NCBI RefSeq assembly: GCF_041154485.1
Contig: NZ_AP028669.1
Span: forward strand, 2,356,001 to 2,420,000
Direction of reading: 5' to 3'
DNA from: Variovorax sp. V93
Lineage (GTDB): Bacteria; Pseudomonadota; Gammaproteobacteria; Burkholderiales; Burkholderiaceae_C
Length of the DNA stretch: 64,000 bases
The position numbers were made by a program, and so were the translations under genes. This document shows, piece after piece, positions 38,856 through 48,809 of this stretch (the first letter of the stretch is position 1; each line of letters begins with the position of its first letter). The notes below the pieces were generated by a model. That model was given only the letters and a program-made list of their open reading frames with translations. It ran no database searches and had not been told where the DNA came from.

Positions 38856-38886
38856 GCAGGGTCTCCTTTCTCTCTCTCAGTTGGCT

Positions 38887-40746
38887 TCAGGTGCCGACGA
38901 TAGCGCCATCGCGCCGGCGGATCGCAAGCGTGGCCGAGCGCGGCCGCGCGCTGCCGGGCACGGTGCCGTCGGGCCAGGCGCTGTTGGGTGCGGCGCTGCC
39001 ATCGTCGCGCGATTCGCCCGGGTGCTGGATGTTGACGAACAGCGTGCGCCGGTCGGGCGTCACCACGCAGCCCGTGACCTCGCTGCCACTCGGCGCCGTG
39101 AGGAAGCGCTTGATGCGGCCCGTGGCCGGATCGGCGCACAGCATCTGGTTGTTGCCCAGCGCGGCATAAGGCGGCTTGCCGATGAGCTGGCCGCTCATGT
39201 CGGTCTGGATCCAGAGCAGGCCGCCGCTGTCGAAATGCAGGCCGTCGGGGCTGCCGAAGACATCGGCGTCGTCCGATGGATAGCGCGCGCCGCTGCCCGC
39301 CTGCGCGGGATCGCCGGCCAGCGCGAAGTGGTCCCAGCCGAAGCTCGCGCTGCCGGCATCGCCGCCGTCCTCGCGCCAGCGCAGGATGCCACCGAAGAGG
39401 TTGCCGGCACGCGGGTTGGCCGCATCGGGCGCGGGCTTGCCCGGCTCGCCGCGCTGGCTGTTGTTGGTGAGCGTGACGTACACCTCGCCGGTCTGCGGAT
39501 GCACTGCGATCCATTCGGGGCGGTCCATCTTGGTGGCGCCCACTGCGTCGGCGGCCAGCCTGGTGTGGATCAGCACCTCGGCCTGGCCGGCGAAGCCGCT
39601 GTCCGCGTCGAGGCCGTTGCGGCCGTGCACGAGTTCGAGCCACTGGCCGCGGCCGCCGGCATCGAAGCGTGCGGCGTAGAGCGTGCCTTCGTCGAGCAGG
39701 CGGCTGTTGGCGGAAGCCCGGGAGCCGTCGCCGGCCATCGAGACCTTGCCGTGGCTCACGAACTTGTAGATGTATTCGAACCTGGCGTCGTCGCCCATGT
39801 AGACGACGACGCGTCCGTCCCTGGCGAGCGTGCAGGTCGCGCTTTCCTGGCGCTTGCGTCCGAGCGCGGTGCGCTTGACCGGTTTGGCCGCGGGGTCGAA
39901 GGGATCGATTTCCACCACCCAGCCGAAGCGGTGGGGCTCGTTCGGATGCCGGCTCATGTCGAAGCGTTCCTCGAAGCGCCAGTACTCCACCCACTGCGAG
40001 CCCGGCACCGTGCCGTAGCGGCGCTGCGCGGACGTGGCGTCCTTTGCCGCTTCCTTCGGCCCGCCGAAGTAGCCGTGGAAGTTTTCTTCGCAGCTCAGGT
40101 AGGTGCCCCAGGGCGTGACGCCCATCGCGCAGTTGGCGAAGGTGCCGAGCACTTCGTCGCCGGCCGGATTGGCGGCGGTGCGCATCGGCGCCGCGCCCGC
40201 GGCGGGGCCGGCGATGCGCATGGGCGTCTGCCCGTGCACGCGCCGCGCGTAGGGCGAGGGCCGCACCTGGCGCCAGCCATCGCGCGTGCGGCGGATCTCG
40301 ATGACCGAGACGCCCATCGCATGCAGCGACTTGCGCACCTTCTCGGCGGTCCACTCCTTGCTGCCGTCGGCATGGAGCAGTTGCTCGTCGGTGTACTCGT
40401 GGTTCATCACGAGCAGGCCGCGGTCCGATGACGCGAGCGGAAAGAAGTGCATGCCATCGTGATGCATGCCGGCCTGCAGCGCCTGGTCGGCGGCGCTGTT
40501 GCTGCCGTCGGGCGCGAAGGCCGGCATGGGATGCCCCGCGATGCCGGTGGGCGTGCCCCAGGGATAGAGCAGCTGCCATTCGTATTCGGGCGGCACCACC
40601 ACCGCATCGCGCAGCGACGCCGGCACCGCGGTGAAGCCGAGCACGGGCCGGGCCGGGCCGGCGGGCGCGCTGGCACCGTGAGAGTGAAGCAGCGCCACCA
40701 TGGCGGCGGCACCCGATTGCAGAAAGATCCGGCGGTCCAGGGGCAT
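38887..40746 (-). CDS. PhoX-family alkaline phosphatase-like protein
   Basis: A 619-residue exported protein of the PhoX/DUF839 family. The twin-arginine signal is at the N terminus (DRRIFLQSGAAAMVALLHSH). Family motifs seen are DEVLGTFANCAMGVTPWGTYLSCEENFHG (split across its conserved cysteine), NHEYTDEQLL, GSPDGLHFDSGGLLWIQTD and ATCTLARDGRVVVYMGDD. PhoX uses calcium and iron to cleave phosphate esters in the periplasm. A role in phosphate scavenging is the family expectation; no Pho box could be confirmed by eye. It is divergent from the enoyl-CoA hydratase gene. Confidence 0.9.
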   Translation of the reverse strand: MPLDRRIFLQSGAAAMVALLHSHGASAPAGPARPVLGFTAVPASLRDAVVVPPEYEWQLLYPWGTPTGIAGHPMPAFAPDGSNSAADQALQAGMHHDGMHFFPLASSDRGLLVMNHEYTDEQLLHADGSKEWTAEKVRKSLHAMGVSVIEIRRTRDGWRQVRPSPYARRVHGQTPMRIAGPAAGAAPMRTAANPAGDEVLGTFANCAMGVTPWGTYLSCEENFHGYFGGPKEAAKDATSAQRRYGTVPGSQWVEYWRFEERFDMSRHPNEPHRFGWVVEIDPFDPAAKPVKRTALGRKRQESATCTLARDGRVVVYMGDDARFEYIYKFVSHGKVSMAGDGSRASANSRLLDEGTLYAARFDAGGRGQWLELVHGRNGLDADSGFAGQAEVLIHTRLAADAVGATKMDRPEWIAVHPQTGEVYVTLTNNSQRGEPGKPAPDAANPRAGNLFGGILRWREDGGDAGSASFGWDHFALAGDPAQAGSGARYPSDDADVFGSPDGLHFDSGGLLWIQTDMSGQLIGKPPYAALGNNQMLCADPATGRIKRFLTAPSGSEVTGCVVTPDRRTLFVNIQHPGESRDDGSAAPNSAWPDGTVPGSARPRSATLAIRRRDGAIVGT

Positions 40747-40838
40747 GGGTCCAGGGGTGTTGGGTAGGCGACAGGCGCCATCATCGCCGAGCGCCCGTGC
40801 CGGGCGATACTGGCGCGAAGACCGAAGGAGACATTGCC

Positions 40839-41666
40839 ATGGCCGAACGAATCGAATGGACCCGCCACCCCGACGGCGTGGTGCAACTGCAGCTTGCACG
40901 TGCGGACAAGATGAACGCGCTCGATCCCGCGATGTTCGACGCGCTGATCGAAGCGGGCGAGGCCCTGCGCGGCGACGCCGCGGCGCGCGCGGTGGTCATC
41001 TCGGGCCAGGGCAAGGCGTTCTGCGCGGGGCTGGACATGGCCTCCTTCGAACGCATGGGGCAGGGGGCCGCCAGCGCGGTGCTGGGCGCGGCCGCGGGTG
41101 GCACCGACCTGTCCGCGCGCACGCACGGCATCTCGAACGCGGCGCAGTACGTGGCCATGGCCTGGCGCGAGGTGCCGGTGCCCGTCATTGCCGCCGTGCA
41201 CGGCGTGGCTTTCGGCGGCGGCCTCCAGGTGGCGCTGGGGGCCGACATCCGCATCGTGGCGCCCGACACCAAGCTGTCGGTGATGGAAATCAAGTGGGGC
41301 CTGGTGCCCGACATGGGCGGCATGGTGCTGATGCGCGAACTCGCGCGCAGCGACGTGGTGCGCGAACTCACCTTCACGGGCCGCATCTTCTCGGGCGAGG
41401 AAGCCCTGCAGCTCGGCTTTGCCACGCGGCTGGCGGCCGATCCGCTCGCCGAGGCGCTTCAGATGGCGCACGGCATCGCGGTCAAGAGCCCCGACGCCAT
41501 CCGGGCGGGCAAGCGCCTGCTCAATGCGGCGCTGTCGCACAGCGCGGCCGAGCTGCTGATCGCCGAATCGGTGGAGCAGCAGGCCTTGATCGGAAGCGCG
41601 AACCAGAAGGAGGCCGTGCAGGCCAACATCGAGCGGCGGCCGCCGCGATTCAGCTCGCCGGCCTGA
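40839..41666 (+). CDS. Crotonase / enoyl-CoA hydratase family protein
   Basis: A 275-residue crotonase. Oxyanion-hole segments KAFCAGLDMASF and VHGVAFGGGLQVALGADIRI are intact; KWGLVPDMGGMVLMREL follows, with an Asp rather than Glu in the second catalytic position, as in some isomerase-like or hydrolase-like members. It hydrates or isomerises unsaturated acyl-CoA. The Shine-Dalgarno AAGGAG sits 9 bases upstream. A strong terminator follows the stop by 24 bases. Confidence 0.88.
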   Translation: MAERIEWTRHPDGVVQLQLARADKMNALDPAMFDALIEAGEALRGDAAARAVVISGQGKAFCAGLDMASFERMGQGAASAVLGAAAGGTDLSARTHGISNAAQYVAMAWREVPVPVIAAVHGVAFGGGLQVALGADIRIVAPDTKLSVMEIKWGLVPDMGGMVLMRELARSDVVRELTFTGRIFSGEEALQLGFATRLAADPLAEALQMAHGIAVKSPDAIRAGKRLLNAALSHSAAELLIAESVEQQALIGSANQKEAVQANIERRPPRFSSPA

Positions 41667-41690
41667 GCCCCGCCCCAGGGAGGACCCCCA

Positions 41691-41715
41691 AAGGCCGGAT
41701 TCCGGTCTTTTTTTT
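41691..41715 (+). terminator. Rho-independent terminator after enoyl-CoA hydratase gene
   Basis: AAAGGCCGG (41691-41699) pairs with CCGGTCTTT (41703-41711), one G-U pair, 3-base loop, followed by a T run to 41715. Confidence 0.85.
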
Positions 41716-41803
41716 GCCTTTTTGGTGCAGAAAACAAGCAAATCGACACACCCAGCCGGCGATATGTAAGAATTAAGTATCCTTGTAGGTGTGCGATCTT
41801 CAC

Positions 41804-41822
41804 CACAAAGCTTCACTTTGTG
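41804..41822. promoter_or_regulatory. Inverted repeat in AT-rich leader of a hypothetical gene
   Basis: CACAAAG (41804-41810) and CTTTGTG (41816-41822) form a perfect 7-bp inverted repeat around CTTCA. The surrounding 41716-41900 region is clearly richer in A and T than its neighbours and contains no reading frame. It may hold the promoter and an operator or leader hairpin for the gene at 41924. Confidence 0.45.
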
Positions 41823-41923
41823 TGAGGAAGGTCACGTCTCGCAAAGGAAAAAGGGCCGGGAAAGGTGGATGTCTTGGTCACATTCCCTAACAATTAATCC
41901 TTTTGATTGCGACGGCGCTCTGC

Positions 41924-42235
41924 ATGTCGACCACTTTTTTCTGCAACCTCAGTTTGCCTGTGCTGGTGGGCGAGGATCGCTACAGGTACTTGCCCGTCGT
42001 CGCGGTGTTCCGCAGCATTCCGTTCGACCAGGTGGACGAGTGGGTGATGCATCCCGACGGCCAGCCGCGCAGCGATCGCGAATTGGCGGCAGAAGTGCTG
42101 GTGGAAATCCGCGAGCCGGCCGGCGGGAGCGTACGCAATGCGCCGCACTCCTTGGAGGTGGCCGATGTCCTCCAGTTGGACCGTGCGGCCGCCATCGTCG
42201 TAGCGACCTTTCTTGCAGCCTTGCCGCGCGCCTGA
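41924..42235 (+). CDS. Hypothetical protein
   Basis: A 103-residue protein starting MSTTFFCNLSLPVLVGED; an in-frame TTG at 41903 could lengthen it by 7 residues. No domain is recognised. It has an aromatic N-terminal part with YRYLPVVAVFRSIPFDQVDEWV and an Ala-rich C-terminal helix (LDRAAAIVVATFLAALPRA). The first 25 residues are weakly hydrophobic but not a clear signal peptide. It stands alone with a long AT-rich leader, which suggests specific regulation. Confidence 0.6.
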   Translation: MSTTFFCNLSLPVLVGEDRYRYLPVVAVFRSIPFDQVDEWVMHPDGQPRSDRELAAEVLVEIREPAGGSVRNAPHSLEVADVLQLDRAAAIVVATFLAALPRA

Positions 42236-42274
42236 CGAGCGCGGGAAACCGGCCGCACGCCCCGGATGCGGGCT

Positions 42275-43420
42275 TCAGTGCCTGCCGCGCGCATCCACCG
42301 GCCAGATGGCGACCAGCGTGTCGCCGTCGACCACATGGTAGGCATCGTGCAGGTTGACGGTCGGGTCGCAATGCGGCGTGATGAACTCCACCCGGTCGCC
42401 GAGCGCGGGCCGCTGCCCGGCGCAAAACAGCTTGCCGTGCTCGTCGCCGAAGAAGGCGTAGCGGCTCGCCGGATCGGCACCGCGTGCCACCAGCGGCACG
42501 CCGCAGTCGGTGGCAAAGCACTTGGTGCCGCCGTCCACGGTGACCCATTCCGCCGCATTGGTGCTCACCACCGCCGTCTGCACGAACAGCGACACCTCGA
42601 ACGGTGAAGGCTGCCCCGGGCTGCCCTGCAGCACCTGCGCATATTCCGCGTCCATGAACACATAGGAGCCGGCCTGCAATTCGGTGAAGGCGTCCCGCTG
42701 CGCGTCGAGGTCGTGCGTGCCGGTACCCGCGCCCGTGACGATCTCGAAGTGAATGCCGCTGCGCTCGGCGTCCGCGACGATGCGCGCGATGGCTTCGCGC
42801 AGGCCGGCCGCGGCGGCGCTGCGCTGCTGCCGGTCGACGATGTGCTGCAGGTTGCCGGCGTAGGCCTGCAGCCCGCGCAGCTTCAGGCGCGGCTCGGCCG
42901 CAATGCAGCGCGCGAGCTCGAGCACCTGCGCCTCGCTGGCCGCGCCCGTGCGGTTGTAGCCGGCGCCGTAGTCGACCAGCACTTCGAGAGGATGCGGCAG
43001 GCCGAGCGTGGCGGCGGCCAGGTCGGCGGCATTGCGCGGGTCGTCCACCACCACCATCATTCCGCCGGGGCCGGCCAGCCTGGCCAGCCTGACCACGCGC
43101 GCGATCTTGCTCGGCGTGACGGCCGGCGAGGTGATCAGCACGTCCGGAATGCCGGCCTTGACCATGACCTCGGCCTCGCCCAGCGTGACGCAGCTCACGC
43201 CGATGGCACCCGCGGCCACCTGGCGGCGCGCGATCTCCACCGACTTGTGCGTTTTCACATGCGGCCGCAGGCCGACGCCGCGCGCCTTGGCAAAGGCGGC
43301 CATGCGCTCGATGTTGCGCGTCAGCGCGCCAAGATCGAGCAGCAGCGCCGGCGTGTCGAGCGACTGCCGACCGCCGGCAATTCCGATCAGCGGTTTGTTG
43401 ACTTGTGAATCAGGAAGCAT
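42275..43420 (-). CDS. D-threonine aldolase / DSD1-type PLP enzyme
   Basis: A 381-residue fold-type III PLP enzyme. The PLP lysine is Lys56 in LRPHVKTHKS. The C-terminal metal-binding segment is ITPHCDPTVNLHDAYHVV, with His and Asp of the usual His-x-Cys/Asp pair. Family members cleave D-threonine and D-threo-3-phenylserine-type hydroxyamino acids or dehydrate D-serine and D-threo-3-hydroxyaspartate. Substrate is undecided. It is the last gene of a minus-strand set that begins with the amidase. Confidence 0.88.
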   Translation of the reverse strand: MLPDSQVNKPLIGIAGGRQSLDTPALLLDLGALTRNIERMAAFAKARGVGLRPHVKTHKSVEIARRQVAAGAIGVSCVTLGEAEVMVKAGIPDVLITSPAVTPSKIARVVRLARLAGPGGMMVVVDDPRNAADLAAATLGLPHPLEVLVDYGAGYNRTGAASEAQVLELARCIAAEPRLKLRGLQAYAGNLQHIVDRQQRSAAAAGLREAIARIVADAERSGIHFEIVTGAGTGTHDLDAQRDAFTELQAGSYVFMDAEYAQVLQGSPGQPSPFEVSLFVQTAVVSTNAAEWVTVDGGTKCFATDCGVPLVARGADPASRYAFFGDEHGKLFCAGQRPALGDRVEFITPHCDPTVNLHDAYHVVDGDTLVAIWPVDARGRH

Positions 43421-43501
43421 GGGAAACCTTTGCGGGGCGCGCGTCGGCGCGATGAACGAATGGCGAAATGATCGCACCGAAAGGCCTTCGGCGATGCGTC
43501 G

Positions 43502-43807
43502 TCAGTCGTCCTGCGCCGGCAGCCGATGCGCCGGGCGCCGCAGCGCCAGCCACCAGAAGAGTCCCGCGTTGACGGCCCAGCCTCCGGTCAGCAGGAGCAG
43601 TGCGGTCCGCGCCACGCCCGGCGCAAGGTCGAGCGTCAGCAGGGCGAGCGACCATGGCAGGGCCCCGGCGATCGCCACCAGCATGGCCATCTCGCTGTCC
43701 GGAAAGGCCGCGCTCGAAACAACGCACACCACGCCCGCGGCCGTATAGGCGAGCGCGCCGACGCGCCACCAGGAAGGAAAGATCGGTCGGGTGTCCATGG
43801 TGTGCAT
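43502..43807 (-). CDS. Small three-helix membrane protein
   Basis: A 101-residue protein with three hydrophobic segments (VGALAYTAAGVVCVVSSAAF, MAMLVAIAGALPWSLALLTL and VARTALLLLTGGWAVNAGLF). Family not recognised. The ATG at 43807 (MHTMDTRPI) is used; a second at 43798 is equally possible. It lies between the amidase and the DSD1-type gene on the same strand, so co-transcription is likely. It could assist transport, but nothing in the sequence shows that. Confidence 0.6.
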   Translation of the reverse strand: MHTMDTRPIFPSWWRVGALAYTAAGVVCVVSSAAFPDSEMAMLVAIAGALPWSLALLTLDLAPGVARTALLLLTGGWAVNAGLFWWLALRRPAHRLPAQDD

Positions 43808-43872
43808 GGTGCAACGATTGCAGAGGGCGCAGGCATGCCGCGACAGCCGCCCGCGCGAAGCGATGTAAGCCT

Positions 43873-45300
43873 TCAGGCGATGGCGGGCGCTACCGGCGCG
43901 GGTGGAAGAACGGCTTCGATGGCGAGCGCCAGCGCGAGCAGCGCACTGTCCGATCCGGCCGGGCCTGTCAGTTCCATTCCCGCGGGCAGGCTGCCGCGCG
44001 CGAGGCCCATCGGCAGGCTCAGCGCGGGCAGTCCCGCCATGCCGGCCGGACCCGTGTTGCGGATGTAGGCGGAGAAGGCCGATACCGGCCGGCCGCACAG
44101 CATGACCTCCACGTCTTCGCCGATGCGCGCCGCGCAGAGCGGGCTGGTCGGGAACACCAGCGCGGCGATGGCGTTCTGCGCGAAGCAGCGGCGATACGCC
44201 TCCTGCATGCGCGGGCGCAGCACGCCGAGCGCGTGGCGGTAGGCCGGCGTGCCGATCGCACCCGGTCCGAACAGGCGCCCGAACAGCGGCCGGACGTCGG
44301 GGCTCACGACGGCATCGGCGAGTGCGCGGGCATCGAAGGGGCGCTCGTGGCGCGCGAAGTAGGCCTGCAGCGCAGGCAGGATCTCGTAGAGAGAGATCGA
44401 CATGGAGCCCTGCTGGAACAGCGCGCCGGCTTCGCCCAGATCGCAGGGCACCAGCACCGCGCCAGCGCTGCGCAGCCGCTCGAGCGCGTCCTGCGCCAGT
44501 GCAGCCACCGGCGGATCGATCTCGTCCCAGAAGTAGCGCTGCGGCACGCCCAGGCGCACGCCAGCGAGCGGCGCCGGCGCCAGCCGGAGCGGGCCATCGG
44601 CGATGGCATGGTCGATCAGCACGCAGTCGTCCACGTTGCGCGCCATGGCGCCTGCGGTGTCGAAGGTGGGCGAGATCGGCACAAGTCCGTCCCCAGGCCA
44701 GCGGCCGATGGTGGGCCTGAAGCCGACCAGGCCGCACAGCGCGGCGGGCACCCGGACCGAGCCGCCCGTGTCCGTGCCGATGGCCGCGGGAACGGCGCGC
44801 ATGCCGAGCAACGTTGCGTTGCCACCGCTCGAGCCGCCTGAAATGCGCGAGGGATCGAAGGGGTTGCGCGACGGGCCGAACGCGTGGTTGTGGCCGGTGA
44901 CGCCTTGCGACCACTCGTGCAGATTCGTCTTGCCAAGCACCAGCGCACCCGCAGCCAGCAGGCGCTGCGTCACGCCCGCCGCGCGGCGCGGACGGTGGTC
45001 CGCCATCCACGGGCTGCCGGCGGTGGTGGGAAAGCCGACCACGTCGATGTTGTCCTTGAACGCGAGCGGCACGCCATGCAGAGGGCGCGCGCCGGCGGCA
45101 GGCCGGGGCGCTGCGTCGAGCGCCAAGGCCTCACTGCGAAGGCGCTGCGCGTCCTGGTGCAGCAGGCCACCGAGGGAGGCGGCTGCGGCACCGCGTCGCA
45201 GCAGCGCATCCACATAGTCTGCGGCGCGGAGCTCGCCTCGCGCCATCTGCTCTGCGGCTTCGCGGGCGGAGAGATCGGTGAGCGCATGGATCCGGTTCAT
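43873..45300 (-). CDS. Amidase signature family protein
   Basis: A 475-residue amidase with a complete Ser-cisSer-Lys triad: Lys82 (LAFKDNIDV), cis-Ser157 in ISGGSSGGN and nucleophile Ser181 in GTDTGGSVRVPAALCG. These enzymes hydrolyse carboxamides to acid and ammonia; relatives include GatA and allophanate hydrolase, but there is no gatC/gatB nearby. It is divergent from the ABC importer at 45441, with an inverted repeat between them, so it probably belongs to the same regulon and acts on the imported compound. Confidence 0.88.
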   Translation of the reverse strand: MNRIHALTDLSAREAAEQMARGELRAADYVDALLRRGAAAASLGGLLHQDAQRLRSEALALDAAPRPAAGARPLHGVPLAFKDNIDVVGFPTTAGSPWMADHRPRRAAGVTQRLLAAGALVLGKTNLHEWSQGVTGHNHAFGPSRNPFDPSRISGGSSGGNATLLGMRAVPAAIGTDTGGSVRVPAALCGLVGFRPTIGRWPGDGLVPISPTFDTAGAMARNVDDCVLIDHAIADGPLRLAPAPLAGVRLGVPQRYFWDEIDPPVAALAQDALERLRSAGAVLVPCDLGEAGALFQQGSMSISLYEILPALQAYFARHERPFDARALADAVVSPDVRPLFGRLFGPGAIGTPAYRHALGVLRPRMQEAYRRCFAQNAIAALVFPTSPLCAARIGEDVEVMLCGRPVSAFSAYIRNTGPAGMAGLPALSLPMGLARGSLPAGMELTGPAGSDSALLALALAIEAVLPPAPVAPAIA

Positions 45301-45394
45301 GGAGGATTCAAATTGGGGCGGAGGCCATGCGGGAGTGCATGTTCCGGGCCAATTCGCCGCTCCGGAGGCCGTAAAACCGCCTGAAATTACATGG

Positions 45395-45429
45395 CATGGA
45401 TACTGCTTAACGAGTTTTTTGTATCCATG
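45395..45429. promoter_or_regulatory. Operator-like inverted repeat between amidase and ABC importer
   Basis: CATGGATAC (45395-45403) and GTATCCATG (45421-45429) are perfect 9-bp inverted arms with 17 bases between them, in a 140-bp divergent intergenic region. The right arm lies 12 bases before the binding-protein ATG. A GntR/FCD regulator is encoded within the importer cluster and is the natural candidate to bind here. Confidence 0.6.
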
Positions 45430-45440
45430 AGGCCTTCCAC

Positions 45441-46448
45441 ATGTCTTTCAAGTCCTTGCGTTTCCTGACTCTCGCCGCAGCGTCGATGGCGCTTCTTGCG
45501 AGCCTGCCGGCATCCGCTGCGGAGAAGGTGTCGCTGCGCCTCAAATGGCTGGCGCAGGCGCAGTTCGCCGGCTTCTACGTGGCCAAGGCCAAGGGCTTCT
45601 ACGACCAGGGTGGCCTCGACCTGACGATCAATCCGGGCGGGCCCAACCTCAACGTGGAGACCCTCGTCGCCTCGGGCAACGACACCTTCGGCCTCGCCGG
45701 CGGCACGGAGACGGTGCTGCTGGCGCGCGAGAAAGGCCTGCCGCTGGTGTGCATCGGCGTCACGGTGCAGACCACGCCCTTCACCTATGTCACCTACAAG
45801 GATTCGGGCATCACCCAGGTGAAGGACTTCGCGGGCAAGAAGGTGGCCACGTGGTTCACCGGCACGCAGTACACGCTCTATTCGATGCTCGCTTCGGCCG
45901 GCATGAAGCAGGGCGACCTGACCATCGTGCCGCAGTCGGGCTCGATGGCGCCTTTCGTCGAGAAGCAGTTCGACGTGGCCGCCGCCACCTACTACAACGA
46001 ACTCAACGTGCTCAAGGCGCAGGGCCTGGGCGACAAGCTCACGCTCATCAAGCCCGATGACTACGGCGTGATCGTGCAGCAGGACACGGTGCTCGTGTCC
46101 GAGAAATACCGCAACGAAAAGCCGCAGCAGGTGCAGGCCTTCATGAACGCGACCATCAAGGGCTGGAAGTACGCGCTGCAGAACAAGAAGGAAGCCATCG
46201 ACATCGTCATGGCCGCATCGCCCAGCCTGAACCGCGCGCACCAGGAAGCGATGCTCGACGAGTTCGAGAAGCTCGTGAAGGCCGGCAAGGGCACGACCGA
46301 CGGCATCCTCGCCATCGACCTGCCGACGGTCGAGAAGATGCAGACCCAGTTGGTGGGCTACAAGGCGCTGAAGGCGCCGGCCGACCTGTCGAAGGCCTAC
46401 GACCCGAGCTTCTGGACGCAGGTGCCGGCCACCGACAAGAAGTTCTGA
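45441..46448 (+). CDS. NMT1/ThiY-like ABC substrate-binding protein
   Basis: A 335-residue periplasmic receptor. The signal peptide ends in SLPASAAEK. Mature start KVSLRLKWLAQAQFAGFYVAK is characteristic of the NMT1/THI5-like group, which includes receptors for hydroxymethylpyrimidine, riboflavin and sulfonates. The ligand cannot be told. It heads a cluster with its ATPase (14 bp on) and two permeases. Confidence 0.9.
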   Translation: MSFKSLRFLTLAAASMALLASLPASAAEKVSLRLKWLAQAQFAGFYVAKAKGFYDQGGLDLTINPGGPNLNVETLVASGNDTFGLAGGTETVLLAREKGLPLVCIGVTVQTTPFTYVTYKDSGITQVKDFAGKKVATWFTGTQYTLYSMLASAGMKQGDLTIVPQSGSMAPFVEKQFDVAAATYYNELNVLKAQGLGDKLTLIKPDDYGVIVQQDTVLVSEKYRNEKPQQVQAFMNATIKGWKYALQNKKEAIDIVMAASPSLNRAHQEAMLDEFEKLVKAGKGTTDGILAIDLPTVEKMQTQLVGYKALKAPADLSKAYDPSFWTQVPATDKKF

Positions 46449-46462
46449 GCCGCCGCACGATC

Positions 46463-47313
<851 letters not shown>

Positions 47314-47317
<4 letters not shown>

Positions 47318-48072
47318 GCTTGCCGATGCAACGCATGCTGCGCTCGCCCGTGCTGGCCTTCGTCGGGCTCGCCGTCGTCTGGGAGATTGCGGTGCATGCC
47401 TTCGCGCCTTCGCCTCGCTACCTGCCGGCGCTGAGCGCGATTGCGCAGGACGCGTGGTCGGTGTGGCCGCAGCTCCTGCGCGGCTTTGGCCGCACGCTGC
47501 TCGAAACCGTGCTGGGCTTCGCGATGGGCGCGGTGTTCGGCTGCCTCTGCGGCACCGTGTTCACCTACTCGCGCTGGATGGAGCGTTCGGTGTTTCCGCT
47601 GTTCGTGGTGTCGCAGACCGTGCCGGTGGTGGCCTTCGGTGCGTTGATCGTCATCTGGTTCGGCAACTCGCTGCTTGCCAAGGTGATGACCGCGTTCTTC
47701 CTCACCTTCTTCCCGGTGACGGTGAACACCTTGCGCGGCCTCAAGTCGTGCGACCCGCAGCGCATTGCGCTGATGAAGAGTTTTGGCGCCGGTCGCTTCG
47801 TCATGTTCTTCAAGCTGGCCGTGCCCTCGGCGCTGCCGAAGATCATGGTGGGCCTGCGCGTGGCCATCGGCCTGAGCCTGATCGGCTCGGTGGTGGGCGA
47901 ATGGTTCGGCGAGACCGTGGGCCTGGGCGTGATGCTGATGGAGGCGATGAACGCCGACCTGGTGCTGCGCCTGTGGGTCGTGATGTTTGCCTGCGGGCTG
48001 ATGGGGGCGCTGCTCTACGGCGCGCTCACTTTCGTGGAAAGGAGGCTCGTATGGTGGCGCAGCGAAAGCTGA
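47314..48072 (+). CDS. ABC transporter permease 1 (SsuC/TauC type)
   Basis: A 252-residue permease with about six helices. The EAA loop contacting the ATPase is recognisable in IALMKSFGAGRFVMFFKLAVPSALP. The GTG start at 47314 overlaps the ATPase stop, indicating translational coupling. Transporters of this type usually contain two copies of one permease; here a second, different permease follows, so the channel is probably a heterodimer. Confidence 0.9.
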
Positions 48073-48809
48073 GCGCATCGCCCGTGGTGCCGGTGGTGCT
48101 GAGCGTCATCGTGCTGCTCGCGGTGTGGGAAGGCGCGATCCTGCTCTTCAGGATTCCGCCCTTCGTGCTGCCGAGCCTGGGCGCGATCGTGCAGCATGCC
48201 TTCACCGACACCGGCCGTCTCATGGCGGCGTTGCTGGCCACGCTCGGCGAGGCGCTTGGCGGCTATGCGCTGGGCAGCGTGCTCGGCCTGCTGGTGGCGG
48301 TGGCGCTGCTGCTCGCGCCGCCGCTCGAGCGCGTCGTGATGCCGCTGGCCGTGGCCGTGAACGCGGTGCCGACGGTGGCCTATGCGCCGCTGTTCCTGAT
48401 CTGGTTCGGCCTTGGCGCCGCATCGAAGATCGCACTGGTGGCGCTGGCCGTCGGCTTCACGATGCTGGTCAACGCGCTGCATGGACTCAAGCAGGCCGAC
48501 CTGGCCGCCGTGAACCTGATGCGCAGCTTCGGCGCGGGGCCGCTCAAGATCGTGTGGCGGCTGCGCCTGCCGGTGGCGATGCCGTCGGTGGTCACGGCGC
48601 TGCGCATCGGCGTGCCGCGCAGCATGATCGTGGCCATCGTCGGCGAGATGCTCGGCGCCTATGCGGGGCTCGGGCGAATGATCTATGAATCGACCCAGCA
48701 GGTCGACCTGCTGAGCGTGTGGTCGGCGGTGCTGGTCGCTTCGGTGGCGAGCATGGTGTTCTACGGCGTGCTCGTTTGGATCGATCAGAAACTGGTGTGG
48801 TGGCGTTGA
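48051..48809 (+). CDS. ABC transporter permease 2 (SsuC/TauC type)
   Basis: A 252-residue permease paralogous to its neighbour. The EAA loop is in VNLMRSFGAGPLKIVWRLRLPVAMP. The ATG at 48051 is 22 bases inside the first permease gene, with GGAGG 7 bases before it, so its ribosome-binding site lies in the upstream coding sequence. Its stop overlaps the next start (TGATG). Confidence 0.9.
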   Translation: MVAQRKLSASPVVPVVLSVIVLLAVWEGAILLFRIPPFVLPSLGAIVQHAFTDTGRLMAALLATLGEALGGYALGSVLGLLVAVALLLAPPLERVVMPLAVAVNAVPTVAYAPLFLIWFGLGAASKIALVALAVGFTMLVNALHGLKQADLAAVNLMRSFGAGPLKIVWRLRLPVAMPSVVTALRIGVPRSMIVAIVGEMLGAYAGLGRMIYESTQQVDLLSVWSAVLVASVASMVFYGVLVWIDQKLVWWR

